From Algoriphagus sp. (GTDB lineage: Bacteria; Bacteroidota; Bacteroidia; Cytophagales; Cyclobacteriaceae): DNA of 64,000 bases. The DNA lies in the NCBI RefSeq assembly GCF_024305035.1, contig NZ_JAMWZB010000009.1, positions 1-64,000 on the forward strand, read 5' to 3'. The notes beneath the pieces were generated by a model. The model searched no databases, was not told where the DNA came from, and worked only from the letters and a program-made list of their open reading frames with translations. The position numbers and the translations under genes were made by a program. Shown piece after piece: positions 9,356 to 18,460 of the stretch; the stretch's first letter is position 1, and every line of letters starts with the position of its first letter.

Positions 9356-10327
9356 TTATTGTCCCAAAACGATGGCAAATACCAAGGGGGCAACGATTGT
9401 AGCATCAGATTCAATGATATATTTAGGGGTATCCAATCCCAGTTTTCCCCAGGTAATTTTCTCATTGGGAACTGCCCCTGAATATGAGCCATAAGAAGTG
9501 GTCGAATCAGAAATCTGGCAGAAATAACCCCAAAGAGGTACATTATCGCGCTGAAGGTCCTGATGCAACATCGGTACCACACAGATTGGGAAATCACCTG
9601 CAATTCCCCCGCCAATTTGGAAAAATCCTACCTTACTTTCTTCTTTGGCGTTCTCGGTGTACCATTCTGCCAAAAACATCATGTACTCAATCCCACTTCT
9701 TACCGTGTGTACATTTTTGACATCTCCTGAAATGACGTGTCCAGCAAACATGTTTCCCAGGGTAGAATCCTCCCATCCGGGCACGATAATAGGCAAGTTC
9801 TTTTTAGCAGCTTCCAATAGCCAACTATCTTTGGGGTCAATCTGGAAAGAATCCTCGAGTTTGCCTGACAATAGAATTTTATAAAAAAACTCATGAGGAA
9901 AGTACGCTTCACCCGCCTGATCTGCTTTGACCCACTCTTCCAAAATCACATGTTCAATTCGTCTCATGGCCTCCATTTCAGGAATACAGGTATCGGTAAC
10001 CCGATTCATGTGACGGTCTAGCAAATCCTGTTCTTGCTCTGGAGATAAATCCCGATAGTTTGGAATTCGCTCGTAATAATTGTGGGCAACCAGATTGAAG
10101 ACATCCTCTTCCAAATTTGCTCCGGTACAAGTAATGATCTGGACTTTATCCTGACGAATCATCTCGGCCAAAGACAAGCCCAGCTCAGCAGTAGACATCG
10201 CCCCGGCCAAGGTGATCATCATTTTCCCGCCTTCATCCAGATGCGTTTTATAGCCTTCAGCGGCATCTATCAGCGCCGCAGCATTGAAATGTCTGTAGTG
10301 GTGTTTTAAAAATTCTGTAATTTTCAT
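9356..10327 (-). CDS. deoxyhypusine synthase-like family protein
   Basis: 323 aa with ITLAGAMSTAELG, ITCTGANLEEDVFN, PIIVPGWEDSTLGNMFA, GGGIAGDFPICVVPML, SYSGAVPNEKITWGKL motifs. Confidence 0.9.
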   Translation of the reverse strand: MKITEFLKHHYRHFNAAALIDAAEGYKTHLDEGGKMMITLAGAMSTAELGLSLAEMIRQDKVQIITCTGANLEEDVFNLVAHNYYERIPNYRDLSPEQEQDLLDRHMNRVTDTCIPEMEAMRRIEHVILEEWVKADQAGEAYFPHEFFYKILLSGKLEDSFQIDPKDSWLLEAAKKNLPIIVPGWEDSTLGNMFAGHVISGDVKNVHTVRSGIEYMMFLAEWYTENAKEESKVGFFQIGGGIAGDFPICVVPMLHQDLQRDNVPLWGYFCQISDSTTSYGSYSGAVPNEKITWGKLGLDTPKYIIESDATIVAPLVFAIVLGQ

Positions 10328-10375
10328 TTGCTTGATTTATTCTTTTCGATTCCAAAAATACTTTATTTTTCATTA

Positions 10376-10402
10376 AAAAAGCCCGAACAAGTCCGGGCTT
10401 TT
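10376..10402. terminator. rho-independent terminator
   Basis: AAAAAGCCCG-n8-CGGGCTTTT hairpin. Confidence 0.7.
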
Positions 10403-10427
10403 GGTATATGGACTGATCATCGGATCA

Positions 10428-11030
10428 TTACTTGGCAGAATCCGCAGCCGTTTGATTGTATTCCTGATTTAATCCTTCAATCACCGATTGGGTCACATCA
10501 AAAGACTCTTTGCCATACCAAATTGCGCCACCCCGGGTGTAGCTCAGAATAAGGTCCAGATTTTGTTCTTCGGCGTATTTCTTTAGGTATTGCTGTAATT
10601 TTTCAAAAACCTCGTTGTAAAGGTTGGTTTCATCCACAGAAAGTTCCTGCATTAAGTTATCTCTGTAGGTTACCAGGTTTTGCTCTTTTTTCATCAGCTC
10701 CTCTTGCTTGGCACGCTGCTGATTCAGGGTCATATTTCCACCACTTTGTTGGAAATTGGCCACCTCCTGCTCAAATCCCCGAGCCCTACTCTGTAGATCC
10801 CCCTCAAATTTTTTGCCCTTCTCGGTAATTTCTTCAGAACGTTTTTTAAAATATTCATACTGATTGATGACGCTGTCGGTGTAGACATAGGCTACTTTTA
10901 AATCAGAGGTAGCAGTAGAAGTCGAACCTTCATTGGAAGAGGAATTAGCGTCAGTAGCAGCAGGCTGACAGGCATACGAAAGAGCGGCAACCAAAGCAAG
11001 CACTCCGAATAATTTGAATCCTTTTTTCAC
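10428..11030 (-). CDS. OmpH/Skp-family lipoprotein (periplasmic chaperone-like)
   Basis: GTG start gives MKKGFKLFGVLALVAALSYAC lipobox; coiled-coil middle; 'AYVYTDSVINQYEYFKKRSEEI'; ORF track extends to 11054 via TTG. Confidence 0.85.
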   Translation of the reverse strand: MKKGFKLFGVLALVAALSYACQPAATDANSSSNEGSTSTATSDLKVAYVYTDSVINQYEYFKKRSEEITEKGKKFEGDLQSRARGFEQEVANFQQSGGNMTLNQQRAKQEELMKKEQNLVTYRDNLMQELSVDETNLYNEVFEKLQQYLKKYAEEQNLDLILSYTRGGAIWYGKESFDVTQSVIEGLNQEYNQTAADSAK

Positions 11031-11059
11031 TTTATATTTTGTTATTGATGACAAGGGCG

Positions 11060-11067
11060 CAAATATA
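11060..11067 (-). promoter_or_regulatory. candidate Bacteroidetes -7 box (TATATTTG)
   Basis: exact TAnnTTTG on minus strand, 30 nt upstream of the GTG start at 11030. Confidence 0.5.
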
Positions 11068-11119
11068 AAGAAAGTATTGATTTTCCAAGATTTTTACCCC
11101 CAAGGCAATCTTAAAATAT

Positions 11120-12022
11120 TTAAAAGTAAAGCGCTTGGGCTAGACGATAAACCTGTGCATGCGCCTCTAGGATGTGGGCTATTTTGTGGCTGTATCCCCC
11201 CCCCATGCAACACATGATCGGAATTTGATTTTGTTGAGCAAATTCCAATACTTTTCGGTCCCGTTCCCGAATCCCGTCAATACTCATCCCCAATCGCCCC
11301 AGTTTATCGGTTTTCAAAACATCCACTCCACACTGATACAGGATAAACTGCGGTTGGAATCGACGGGGCAATTCTTCCAAACAAGTGCTCAGAATGTCCA
11401 AATAGGACTGATCCTCTAATCCATCTTCCAGGGGAATATCCCAATCTGATTCCTCTTTTCGATGGGGATAATTTTTTGCTCCATGCATGCTAAAGGTAAA
11501 GACGGTCTCATCCTCCCGAAAAATAGCAGCCGTTCCGTTTCCTTGGTGTACGTCCAAATCGATAACCAAGATCCGCTCCATATTTTTATGACCTTGAAGA
11601 TACTTTGCCGCTAGAGCAAGGTCATTGAGCAGGCAAAAACCTTCGCCCCGATCAGCAAATGCATGATGGGTACCGCCGGCAATATTCATGGCAATTCCAT
11701 ATTCTAAGGCAAACTCAGCTGCCTGAACAGATCCTCCGGCAATCAGTACCTCCCGGTCGACCAACGCTTTGCTCAAAGGAAAACCCGTGGCGCGAATTTC
11801 TGATTTTGAAAGGGTCAACTTTTTGAGTTTTTCCCAATACACTTCCTTATGGGTTTGCAAAATCAAGTCTTCACTGACCGGTGTGGGCTTGAAAAAATTT
11901 TGAGAAGAAACGGTTCCTTCATAGCGCAATTGCTCGGGAAGCAGTTCGTATTTTTCCATCGGAAAACGATGTCCTGCAGGAAGAGGATGGCAATATTCGG
12001 GTGACCAGGCTATTTTGAGCAT
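11120..12022 (-). CDS. histone deacetylase superfamily protein (AcuC/HDAC-like)
   Basis: GGTHHAFADRGEGFCLLNDLALAA, DLDVHQGNGTA, FSMHGAKNYP, CGVDVLKTDKLGRL, MGGGYS motifs. Confidence 0.93.
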   Translation of the reverse strand: MLKIAWSPEYCHPLPAGHRFPMEKYELLPEQLRYEGTVSSQNFFKPTPVSEDLILQTHKEVYWEKLKKLTLSKSEIRATGFPLSKALVDREVLIAGGSVQAAEFALEYGIAMNIAGGTHHAFADRGEGFCLLNDLALAAKYLQGHKNMERILVIDLDVHQGNGTAAIFREDETVFTFSMHGAKNYPHRKEESDWDIPLEDGLEDQSYLDILSTCLEELPRRFQPQFILYQCGVDVLKTDKLGRLGMSIDGIRERDRKVLEFAQQNQIPIMCCMGGGYSHKIAHILEAHAQVYRLAQALYF

Positions 12023-12031
12023 AAAAAAAAA

Positions 12032-12053
12032 GCGCTGGTTTTAAAACTAGCGC
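12032..12053 (-). terminator. rho-independent terminator for the 12079-12627 gene
   Basis: GCGCTgGTTTTAAAACtAGCGC hairpin followed on minus strand by T-tract. Confidence 0.7.
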
Positions 12054-12078
12054 CCAAAGCTATTGTTTTCAAAAGGTA

Positions 12079-12627
12079 TTAAACATCTTCTTCTTCTGAC
12101 TGGAAGCTATACAGCGTATCATCGAGCTTGAGTGTATCATCGTTAAATTCCTGAATAAATTTACGAATGGTCTTCTCGTCGATATAATCCACATTCAAAG
12201 CCGCATCCAATCCAATTCCATAGTCATGATGGGTGTCTATATCCACAAACTCCTGTACTTTAACTGCTTCTTCTTCCTCCAGCTCCATGATGATTTCGGT
12301 AATAAACCAACCGACTTCTTCTTCCTCACTGCTTAACGGCAACAAATTTCCATTTTCATCTTCCTGATAAGAAATACCCGAAAAGTTGGGGAATTTTTTT
12401 GCAGCTTCATGTTCGGCCAATTCATATACCTCACTGGAGTGATGAAGCCGAAGTGTATACAGTGCGGTATCATAAATTACCTCTTTACCTTCATACATGC
12501 CGATGAAGTAAAAGTTTACGTATTCGTCTGAATTTTCCTCTTCAGGAATCAGTTTAAATGGTTGACCAAGGGTTTTCAATTCCTCTTTCAACGCTTTAAT
12601 AGTACTGGGATCAAAGCCTGGATTCAT
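12079..12627 (-). CDS. conserved hypothetical acidic protein
   Basis: 182-aa ORF from ATG, non-repetitive, terminator immediately downstream. Confidence 0.7.
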   Translation of the reverse strand: MNPGFDPSTIKALKEELKTLGQPFKLIPEEENSDEYVNFYFIGMYEGKEVIYDTALYTLRLHHSSEVYELAEHEAAKKFPNFSGISYQEDENGNLLPLSSEEEEVGWFITEIIMELEEEEAVKVQEFVDIDTHHDYGIGLDAALNVDYIDEKTIRKFIQEFNDDTLKLDDTLYSFQSEEEDV

Positions 12628-12731
12628 GTGTTATAAATAAAGTATCATTAATAAGCATCGGTAATGCTCGTAATATAATTGAGGAATACCAAGGTCCAAA
12701 GAAATCTAGAAGTTAAATTTTATCTGTAGAA

Positions 12732-13166
12732 ATGAATTTCACAAGTAATGAAGAAGATTTTGTCCATAAAATAACCAAATCAAAGGAAGGTATTAGCCTG
12801 GAATTCAAGCAGAAAGTAACTTCAGAGTCCAAAATAGCCAAAGCTATTGCTGCTATGGCCAACGCCAAAGGAGGGCTGATTATTGTGGGAATTTCAGACC
12901 AAAAACGAGTGATCGGGATTGATCCCGAGGAAGAAATCTTCATGGTCGAAAAAGCCAATAAGCAATTTTGTATTCCACCGGCCAGCTTATCTTATGAGGT
13001 CATCCAATGGAACGACCCAGCCCCCGCCCCGTATGAGCCATCCGAAAAATACATCCTCAAGGTGGAAGTTTTCCAAAACAGGGCTAGTCCCATCATTTAC
13101 CGGACTGAAGACGGTCAACGGAAAATTTATCGGAGATCAGGAGACCAAAGTAAATTAATCCCGTGA
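12732..13166 (+). CDS. AlbA_2 (Schlafen-type ATP-binding) domain protein, stand-alone
   Basis: EGISLEFKQKV...IAKAIAAMANAKGGLIIVGISDQKRVIGID; SPIIYRTEDGQRKIYRRSGDQ end typical of AlbA_2. Confidence 0.85.
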   Translation: MNFTSNEEDFVHKITKSKEGISLEFKQKVTSESKIAKAIAAMANAKGGLIIVGISDQKRVIGIDPEEEIFMVEKANKQFCIPPASLSYEVIQWNDPAPAPYEPSEKYILKVEVFQNRASPIIYRTEDGQRKIYRRSGDQSKLIP

Positions 13167-13523
13167 AGAATTGAGATTATTTCCGAACAAGGAATTGATA
13201 ATACTAGTTAGAATGGCAAAGATCAATGCCCACCAAAACCCGTCCACCTCAAATCCCGGAATAATTTCATCAGCCAAAAGAATCATCAAGGCATTTATGA
13301 CCAACAGAAATAACCCTAAGGTTAGGATAGTCAAGGGTAAGGTCAAAATAATCATGAGGGGTTTGATCGTTAAATTAATCAAAATCAAAACAGCGGCTAG
13401 TAAAATACCCGTAATCCAACCGTCGATTTGAATCCCGGGTAGAAAAAAAGCCGCAATCATCACCGCTATACTGCCCAGTAAAATTTTAATCAAAATTGTG
13501 CTTGCTAAGGATCGTTGTGCCAT
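13155..13523 (-). CDS. phage holin family protein (PF04020-like), 4-TM membrane protein
   Basis: ATG at 13523; GIQIDGWITGILLAAVLILINLTIKPLMIILTLPLTILTLGLFLLVINALMILLADEIIPGFEVDGFWWALIFAIL. Confidence 0.85.
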   Translation of the reverse strand: MAQRSLASTILIKILLGSIAVMIAAFFLPGIQIDGWITGILLAAVLILINLTIKPLMIILTLPLTILTLGLFLLVINALMILLADEIIPGFEVDGFWWALIFAILTSIINSLFGNNLNSSRD

Positions 13524-13708
13524 GGTTGTGCCGAATGGGGTCAATAAATAAGGTGAATAGTACGCGAAATTTAAGTCATTTTGAAAATAGGTAAAAACGT
13601 TCCCCTATTGCTAAAATACTTTCCTGAATTTAGGTAAAATTGACATATATCATGCAAAATCCCAAAAAAGCTATCGGTCCAATATCTGGAAGTTAAGCAT
13701 CCAAGACG

Positions 13709-13716
13709 TATATTTG
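13709..13716 (+). promoter_or_regulatory. candidate -7 box (TATATTTG) for the desaturase
   Basis: TAnnTTTG match 27 nt upstream of GTG at 13743; no clear -33 found. Confidence 0.4.
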
Positions 13717-13742
13717 TTCCATCAATTCAAACCAAATTTCGA

Positions 13743-14492
13743 GTGATTCTAATTATCTTCTTCCTATTGCACTGGTATTTCTCTTTATTTTGCCAAAGTT
13801 TCTTTCTTCATCGTTACGCTGCTCATCAAATGTTTGTCATGTCCAAATGGTGGGAACGCTTTTTTTATATTTTCACCTGGATGTGGCAGGGGAGCTCCTA
13901 CCTTTCACCACGAGCCTATGCGATTCTTCACCGGATGCACCACGCCTATTCCGATACCCCAAAAGATCCCCACAGTCCTCATCATACCGAAAATCTGTTT
14001 ACCATGATGTGGAAAACAAAAAATATTTACAATGATTATTTTTCGTTCAAACTAAAGCCTGAGGAGCGTTTTTCAAAAGACATTCCGGATTGGTATTCTT
14101 TTGACAAATTAGCCGACAATATGCTCGTTAGAGTATCGTGGCTTTTGGTTTATGTGGCCATTTATGTATTGAGTATTTCGGTCTTTGAGTTACCTGGAAC
14201 CCATTGGTGGATGTACTTTCTCCTACCTATCCATTTTTTGATGGGTCCAGTCCATGGGGCAATTGTCAACTGGAGTGGACACAAATATGGTTACGCCAAT
14301 TTTGACAATAACGACAAATCCAAAAATAGCTTGTTGCTGGATGTATTGATGCTAGGTGAGCTTTTCCAGAATAATCACCACAAGCTTCCAAACCGACCCA
14401 ATTTTGCGGTCAAATGGTTTGAGTTTGACCCCACCTACCCTATCGTCCGATTACTCCATGCAAGTGGAATCATAAAATTAAGGACAGCTTAA
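13743..14492 (+). CDS. fatty acid (acyl-CoA) desaturase
   Basis: SFFLHRYAAH, LHRMHHAYSDTPKDPHSPHH, FQNNHHKLP histidine boxes; GTG start. Confidence 0.92.
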   Translation: MILIIFFLLHWYFSLFCQSFFLHRYAAHQMFVMSKWWERFFYIFTWMWQGSSYLSPRAYAILHRMHHAYSDTPKDPHSPHHTENLFTMMWKTKNIYNDYFSFKLKPEERFSKDIPDWYSFDKLADNMLVRVSWLLVYVAIYVLSISVFELPGTHWWMYFLLPIHFLMGPVHGAIVNWSGHKYGYANFDNNDKSKNSLLLDVLMLGELFQNNHHKLPNRPNFAVKWFEFDPTYPIVRLLHASGIIKLRTA

Positions 14493-14493
14493 A

Positions 14494-14524
14494 AAAATGG
14501 TCTCCTCGGAGACTATTTTTTTTA
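14494..14524 (+). terminator. rho-independent terminator
   Basis: TGGTCTCC-tc-GGAGACTA plus T-tract. Confidence 0.75.
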
Positions 14525-14640
14525 CCTAATAATCAGATAGTTAGATGTTTTTCAAACTAATTTTAAAACTCTTTGTCTAATTTCTTTGGATTTCCGAAAC
14601 TAAACTGATAATTTTCTATCGATTTAAAACTTAACACCTT

Positions 14641-14970
14641 ATGAAACCATTAACTAGAGCAGAAGAGGAAATCATGCAGATCCTCTGGGATATCGAGCGA
14701 GGATTCGTCAAAGATATCCTAGTCCCTATGCCAGAGCCAAAACCCGCTTACAACACCGTATCCACGATTGTAAGAATTCTGGAAAGAAAGGGGTTTGTTA
14801 GTCACAAATCTTATGGCAAAAGCCATGAGTACTTTCCTATCGTATCCAAAGATGAATACCGTACATTCATCATCAAAAGGATGTTGGAAGGGTATTTTGA
14901 CAGTTCATTTGCCAAGCTTCAGTCTTTCTTTAAGAATGATGATGCTTTGAACAACAAAACCTACCAATAA
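14641..14970 (+). CDS. BlaI/MecI/CopY family transcriptional regulator
   Basis: LTRAEEEIMQILWDIERGFVKDI...YNTVSTIVRILERKGFVSHKSYGKSHEYFPIVSKDEY. Confidence 0.92.
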   Translation: MKPLTRAEEEIMQILWDIERGFVKDILVPMPEPKPAYNTVSTIVRILERKGFVSHKSYGKSHEYFPIVSKDEYRTFIIKRMLEGYFDSSFAKLQSFFKNDDALNNKTYQ

Positions 14971-15006
14971 AATAGGATACGTAATTTTTGAATAAGCACT
15001 AGATAA

Positions 15007-15039
15007 TAAAAATGCCGGGTAACTAACCCGGCATTTTTA
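15007..15039. terminator. bidirectional terminator
   Basis: 14-bp perfect stem TAAAAATGCCGGGT-aacta-ACCCGGCATTTTTA between convergent genes. Confidence 0.85.
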
Positions 15040-15058
15040 TTTTAGTTTCCATCAAACA

Positions 15059-18000
15059 CTAATCCACTTGCTTTAAAAGTTCCTGGATCGCTCGGTCCAA
15101 CTGCTGATCGATTCCCTGGTCAATTTTTCCCGGCATATTTTTCACCTCGATCTGGGGTCTGGTTTCATTATTTTCCAGCCATTCCCCTGCTTTGTTTTTA
15201 GCAGAAATCGGTACTGCTCCCCAGCGCACCCCATTGGGCAAACTCTCCCAACCGGCAAAAGAACAGGTACCCGGCGTTGGCATTCCGACAGTGATTCCAA
15301 TATTTAAGTCAGTATAACCGCAAGCAAAACAATGTCCATCTGAATAGTTTGCTTCATTAAACATCGCCAAGGTGGGCTTGGTCCAACGAGCCGTAGGTTC
15401 ATATCCAACGACTTTATCAGCCGTTGCATAGGTTAAAAACCGATCACCGGTAAAAAACATAGCCAAATCGGCAACCAAATCTCCTCCGCCATTAAAACGG
15501 GTATCCACAATCACCGCATCGGTATCATGGTATTTGCCCATCATTTCTTCATACACATTTCGGTAAGGTCCATCGCTCATACCGGGTATATGTACATAGC
15601 CCAATTTTCCACCACTTTTCTCGGCCACTTCCTGTTGGTTGGCTTTTACCCATCTTTTGTAAAGCAATCGGTTCTCCTCTCCCAGAGAAATGGGCTTAAC
15701 GGTCAATTGTTGTGGATTTTGGCCCTTGGCATCGGTGATTTCGATCAAGGTAAACTTATCGGCTTTTCGGTTAAGGAGCTGAGCAAAATCCAGGGTAGGC
15801 TCAAGGGTCACTCCATCGATCTTTTGAATGATCATGCCTTCAGACAACTCAAAATCAGCTTTATCCAAAGGACCTCCTGAAATAATTTCAGTGATTTTTA
15901 TTCCATTTCCTTGATGCCCATAATCCCAAAATACGCCTAAAGAAGCGGTGGCATCTGCCAATGGAATACTTCTGGAATAACGAGCCCCAGCATGCGATAC
16001 ATTTAGTTCACCGATCATTTCTGAGATCATTTCTGCAAACTCGTAATTGTTGCCGATGTGCGGAAGATATTTCTGATAATCCACCTTGGATTGTTCCCAA
16101 TCCACCCCATGCATATCAGGGGTATAAAATATTCCTTTGGTTCGGAGCCAAATATGCTCAAATAAGAAGGCTAGCTCCGCTTCTCGATCGTAAGTCATTT
16201 CTCCGCTGATTTTAATTGGTTCTCGCTTCATGGATTCCGGGTTGATCTTGGAAATGGACCCATCACTGAGTAAATACAGGTTCTTCATTTCCTGATCCCA
16301 TCGTAGGCTTCCATAGCCCGCATTAAGACTCAATTCCTGCTTGGTTTCTTTGGTTCTCAGATGAGTACTCCAAAGATTCATCCCCTTTTCGAATCGGGCC
16401 AAGTAGAAAAGCTTCTCCCCATCCTTACTTAAAACCGCATCCCCCAAATTACTGGAATGAATGGTCAAGCGAGATTTTCGTTCTTCTATTCCTTCCCAAT
16501 CAAAGGTTAATGGCGCAACCTCCTTTTTTTCCCCCTCCTCTGATTGGGATGATTCTTTATTCTCTTCCTCTTTTTTACTTTTCTTGATCTCTTTCATCAA
16601 GTCATATTCCTCCTTGGAAAGGTTAAACGAATCCCAAGCTTCTTGATCAAAAAACAGCATGTAAACATCATCCTCGCTCCTACCGCTTGTGGCATAGCTT
16701 CGGAGTCCATCCCGGTTGGAAAACCAAAGCATCTGCTTGCCTTCGTTTACCCAGGTTGCTCGATCATCGGAATACCCGCTTTGAGTGATTTTACGAATTT
16801 CTTCTTTTCCAGAGGCATCCAACAAAACCACCTCCGAATTGACCATCGTCGGTCTGTAGGTCGCCAATAACCACTTACTGTCTGGGCTCCAGGTATAGTA
16901 TTGATCTCCGTCCCGCATGTGAAAAAGCTGCTCGGGAGTCATCAAGGTCACTTTTTCTTGTGTGGCCAGATCCAGCACTTTTATACTGCGCCTATCCTCG
17001 ACATAGGCTAATTTCTTTCCATCCGGAGAAAGCTTAGGCAAATAGGCATCCCCTTCAAAATCCAACACCAATTCCTCTTTCAGGAGTGTCGAAGCAAAAA
17101 AGAAAGGTTCTTCTGGCCTTACTTTGGTGGATTTGAAAATCTGCCAATGCCCCTCCCGTTCACTAGAATAAAGGATTGACTTTCCATCGGGCGCAAATTC
17201 AACAAATTTTTCCTCCTCCGGAGTAGTGGTGATTCTTTTGGTCAAGGAACCGTCAACTGAAGTCACAAATACCTCTCCGCGGGCTATAAAAGCAATTTCT
17301 TTTCCGTCGGGAGAAAGGCTCATTTCCCGAACTCCTCCATTGATGGAGATGTAATTATCGGGATTTGAAATTGCCTGGGTCTTCAAAGAAACGGGTACTT
17401 TCTTGGGGGATTCTCCTTTTTTGAGTGTATAAAGTTCCCCATCATAACTAAACGACATCAGTCCCTGATCGGAACTACTCAAGAATCGAACTGGATATTT
17501 TTCAAGTCGGGTTAAGGCCTCAGTTTGGGAAGGATTGGAAAGATTCATGGCAAATACATTAAAATTGCCCTCCGCTTCACTGAGGTAATAAATCTCTGAC
17601 TCATCAGGAGAGAAAACAGGATTTCTGTCTTCTCCATAAAAAGTGGTAAGCATTTGATGAGAGTTACCTTCGGCGTCAAAGACCCAAATGTCACGTGCTA
17701 TGCCGGACTGATGATGCTTTCTCCATTCATTTTCCCCTCCTTTTTTATCATGGTAAATGATTTTGCTTCCATCTTGACTTACTTGCGCATATTCTGCAGG
17801 CAAAGTCCAAATCTGATCTACTCTTCCTCCCTTGGTTGGCACCTGATACAATTCAGGTTGGGAACCGGTAGGATATTGCCGGTGGCTGGCAATGTCCATT
17901 CGGTTTGCCCCAAAGATTACTTGGGTGTCATCTGCTGAAAAATCATAGGGCAACTCGTCATTGGAATGAAAAGTCAATCGTTCTGCCGGTCCTCCGGCTG

Positions 18001-18286
18001 CCTCCATGATAAACACATCAAAATTTCCGTAGCGATCCGAAGCAAAGGCAATTTTATCCCCCTTTTGATTCCAAACCGGCTTAAAATCATGGCCTTCATG
18101 AAAGGTGATTTGTTTGGCTTCCCCTCCGGAACTTGAAACGGTATATAAATCCCCTTTGTACGTAAAAGCGATCGTATTCCCATCGGGTGAAATCGCCGGA
18201 TACCGCATCCATTGTGGATTATTTTGGGAAAATGCACTCATTCCTGAAATGAGTAAAACCCCCAAAAATGTCAAAGCATTCTTCAT
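15059..18286 (-). CDS. tricorn-like S41 peptidase (beta-propeller + PDZ + S41)
   Basis: signal peptide, PD40/TolB repeats, PDZ 'GGPLDKADFELSEGMIIQKIDGV', S41 'AVIVDTRFNGGGDLVADLAMFFTG'. Confidence 0.92.
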   Translation of the reverse strand: MKNALTFLGVLLISGMSAFSQNNPQWMRYPAISPDGNTIAFTYKGDLYTVSSSGGEAKQITFHEGHDFKPVWNQKGDKIAFASDRYGNFDVFIMEAAGGPAERLTFHSNDELPYDFSADDTQVIFGANRMDIASHRQYPTGSQPELYQVPTKGGRVDQIWTLPAEYAQVSQDGSKIIYHDKKGGENEWRKHHQSGIARDIWVFDAEGNSHQMLTTFYGEDRNPVFSPDESEIYYLSEAEGNFNVFAMNLSNPSQTEALTRLEKYPVRFLSSSDQGLMSFSYDGELYTLKKGESPKKVPVSLKTQAISNPDNYISINGGVREMSLSPDGKEIAFIARGEVFVTSVDGSLTKRITTTPEEEKFVEFAPDGKSILYSSEREGHWQIFKSTKVRPEEPFFFASTLLKEELVLDFEGDAYLPKLSPDGKKLAYVEDRRSIKVLDLATQEKVTLMTPEQLFHMRDGDQYYTWSPDSKWLLATYRPTMVNSEVVLLDASGKEEIRKITQSGYSDDRATWVNEGKQMLWFSNRDGLRSYATSGRSEDDVYMLFFDQEAWDSFNLSKEEYDLMKEIKKSKKEEENKESSQSEEGEKKEVAPLTFDWEGIEERKSRLTIHSSNLGDAVLSKDGEKLFYLARFEKGMNLWSTHLRTKETKQELSLNAGYGSLRWDQEMKNLYLLSDGSISKINPESMKREPIKISGEMTYDREAELAFLFEHIWLRTKGIFYTPDMHGVDWEQSKVDYQKYLPHIGNNYEFAEMISEMIGELNVSHAGARYSRSIPLADATASLGVFWDYGHQGNGIKITEIISGGPLDKADFELSEGMIIQKIDGVTLEPTLDFAQLLNRKADKFTLIEITDAKGQNPQQLTVKPISLGEENRLLYKRWVKANQQEVAEKSGGKLGYVHIPGMSDGPYRNVYEEMMGKYHDTDAVIVDTRFNGGGDLVADLAMFFTGDRFLTYATADKVVGYEPTARWTKPTLAMFNEANYSDGHCFACGYTDLNIGITVGMPTPGTCSFAGWESLPNGVRWGAVPISAKNKAGEWLENNETRPQIEVKNMPGKIDQGIDQQLDRAIQELLKQVD

Positions 18287-18430
18287 AGATTAATTTTTTT
18301 TTACGACCTGAAAATACATAAAATAACAAGCAAGAAATTTTCAATTTGAATAAATCGGGGATTTTCTCCTTCAAATGGTCAATTCCATGGATTCCTTTGG
18401 GTATTCCTTCCTTACTTGAGTAGCCCCGCT

Positions 18431-18438
18431 TATATTTG
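18431..18438 (+). promoter_or_regulatory. candidate -7 box (TATATTTG) for tyrS
   Basis: TAnnTTTG match 23 nt upstream of the ATG at 18461. Confidence 0.45.
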
Positions 18439-18460
18439 CGCCTGCAATCCAAACGAAAAA

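Noticed and set aside
13155-13523. 'Phage holin' family gene as a prophage sign
   Set aside because: PF04020-type proteins are common chromosomal membrane proteins; no other phage genes nearby
15059-18286. Very large tricorn-like protease as novel
   Set aside because: This PD40-PDZ-S41 architecture is a known, common Bacteroidota family
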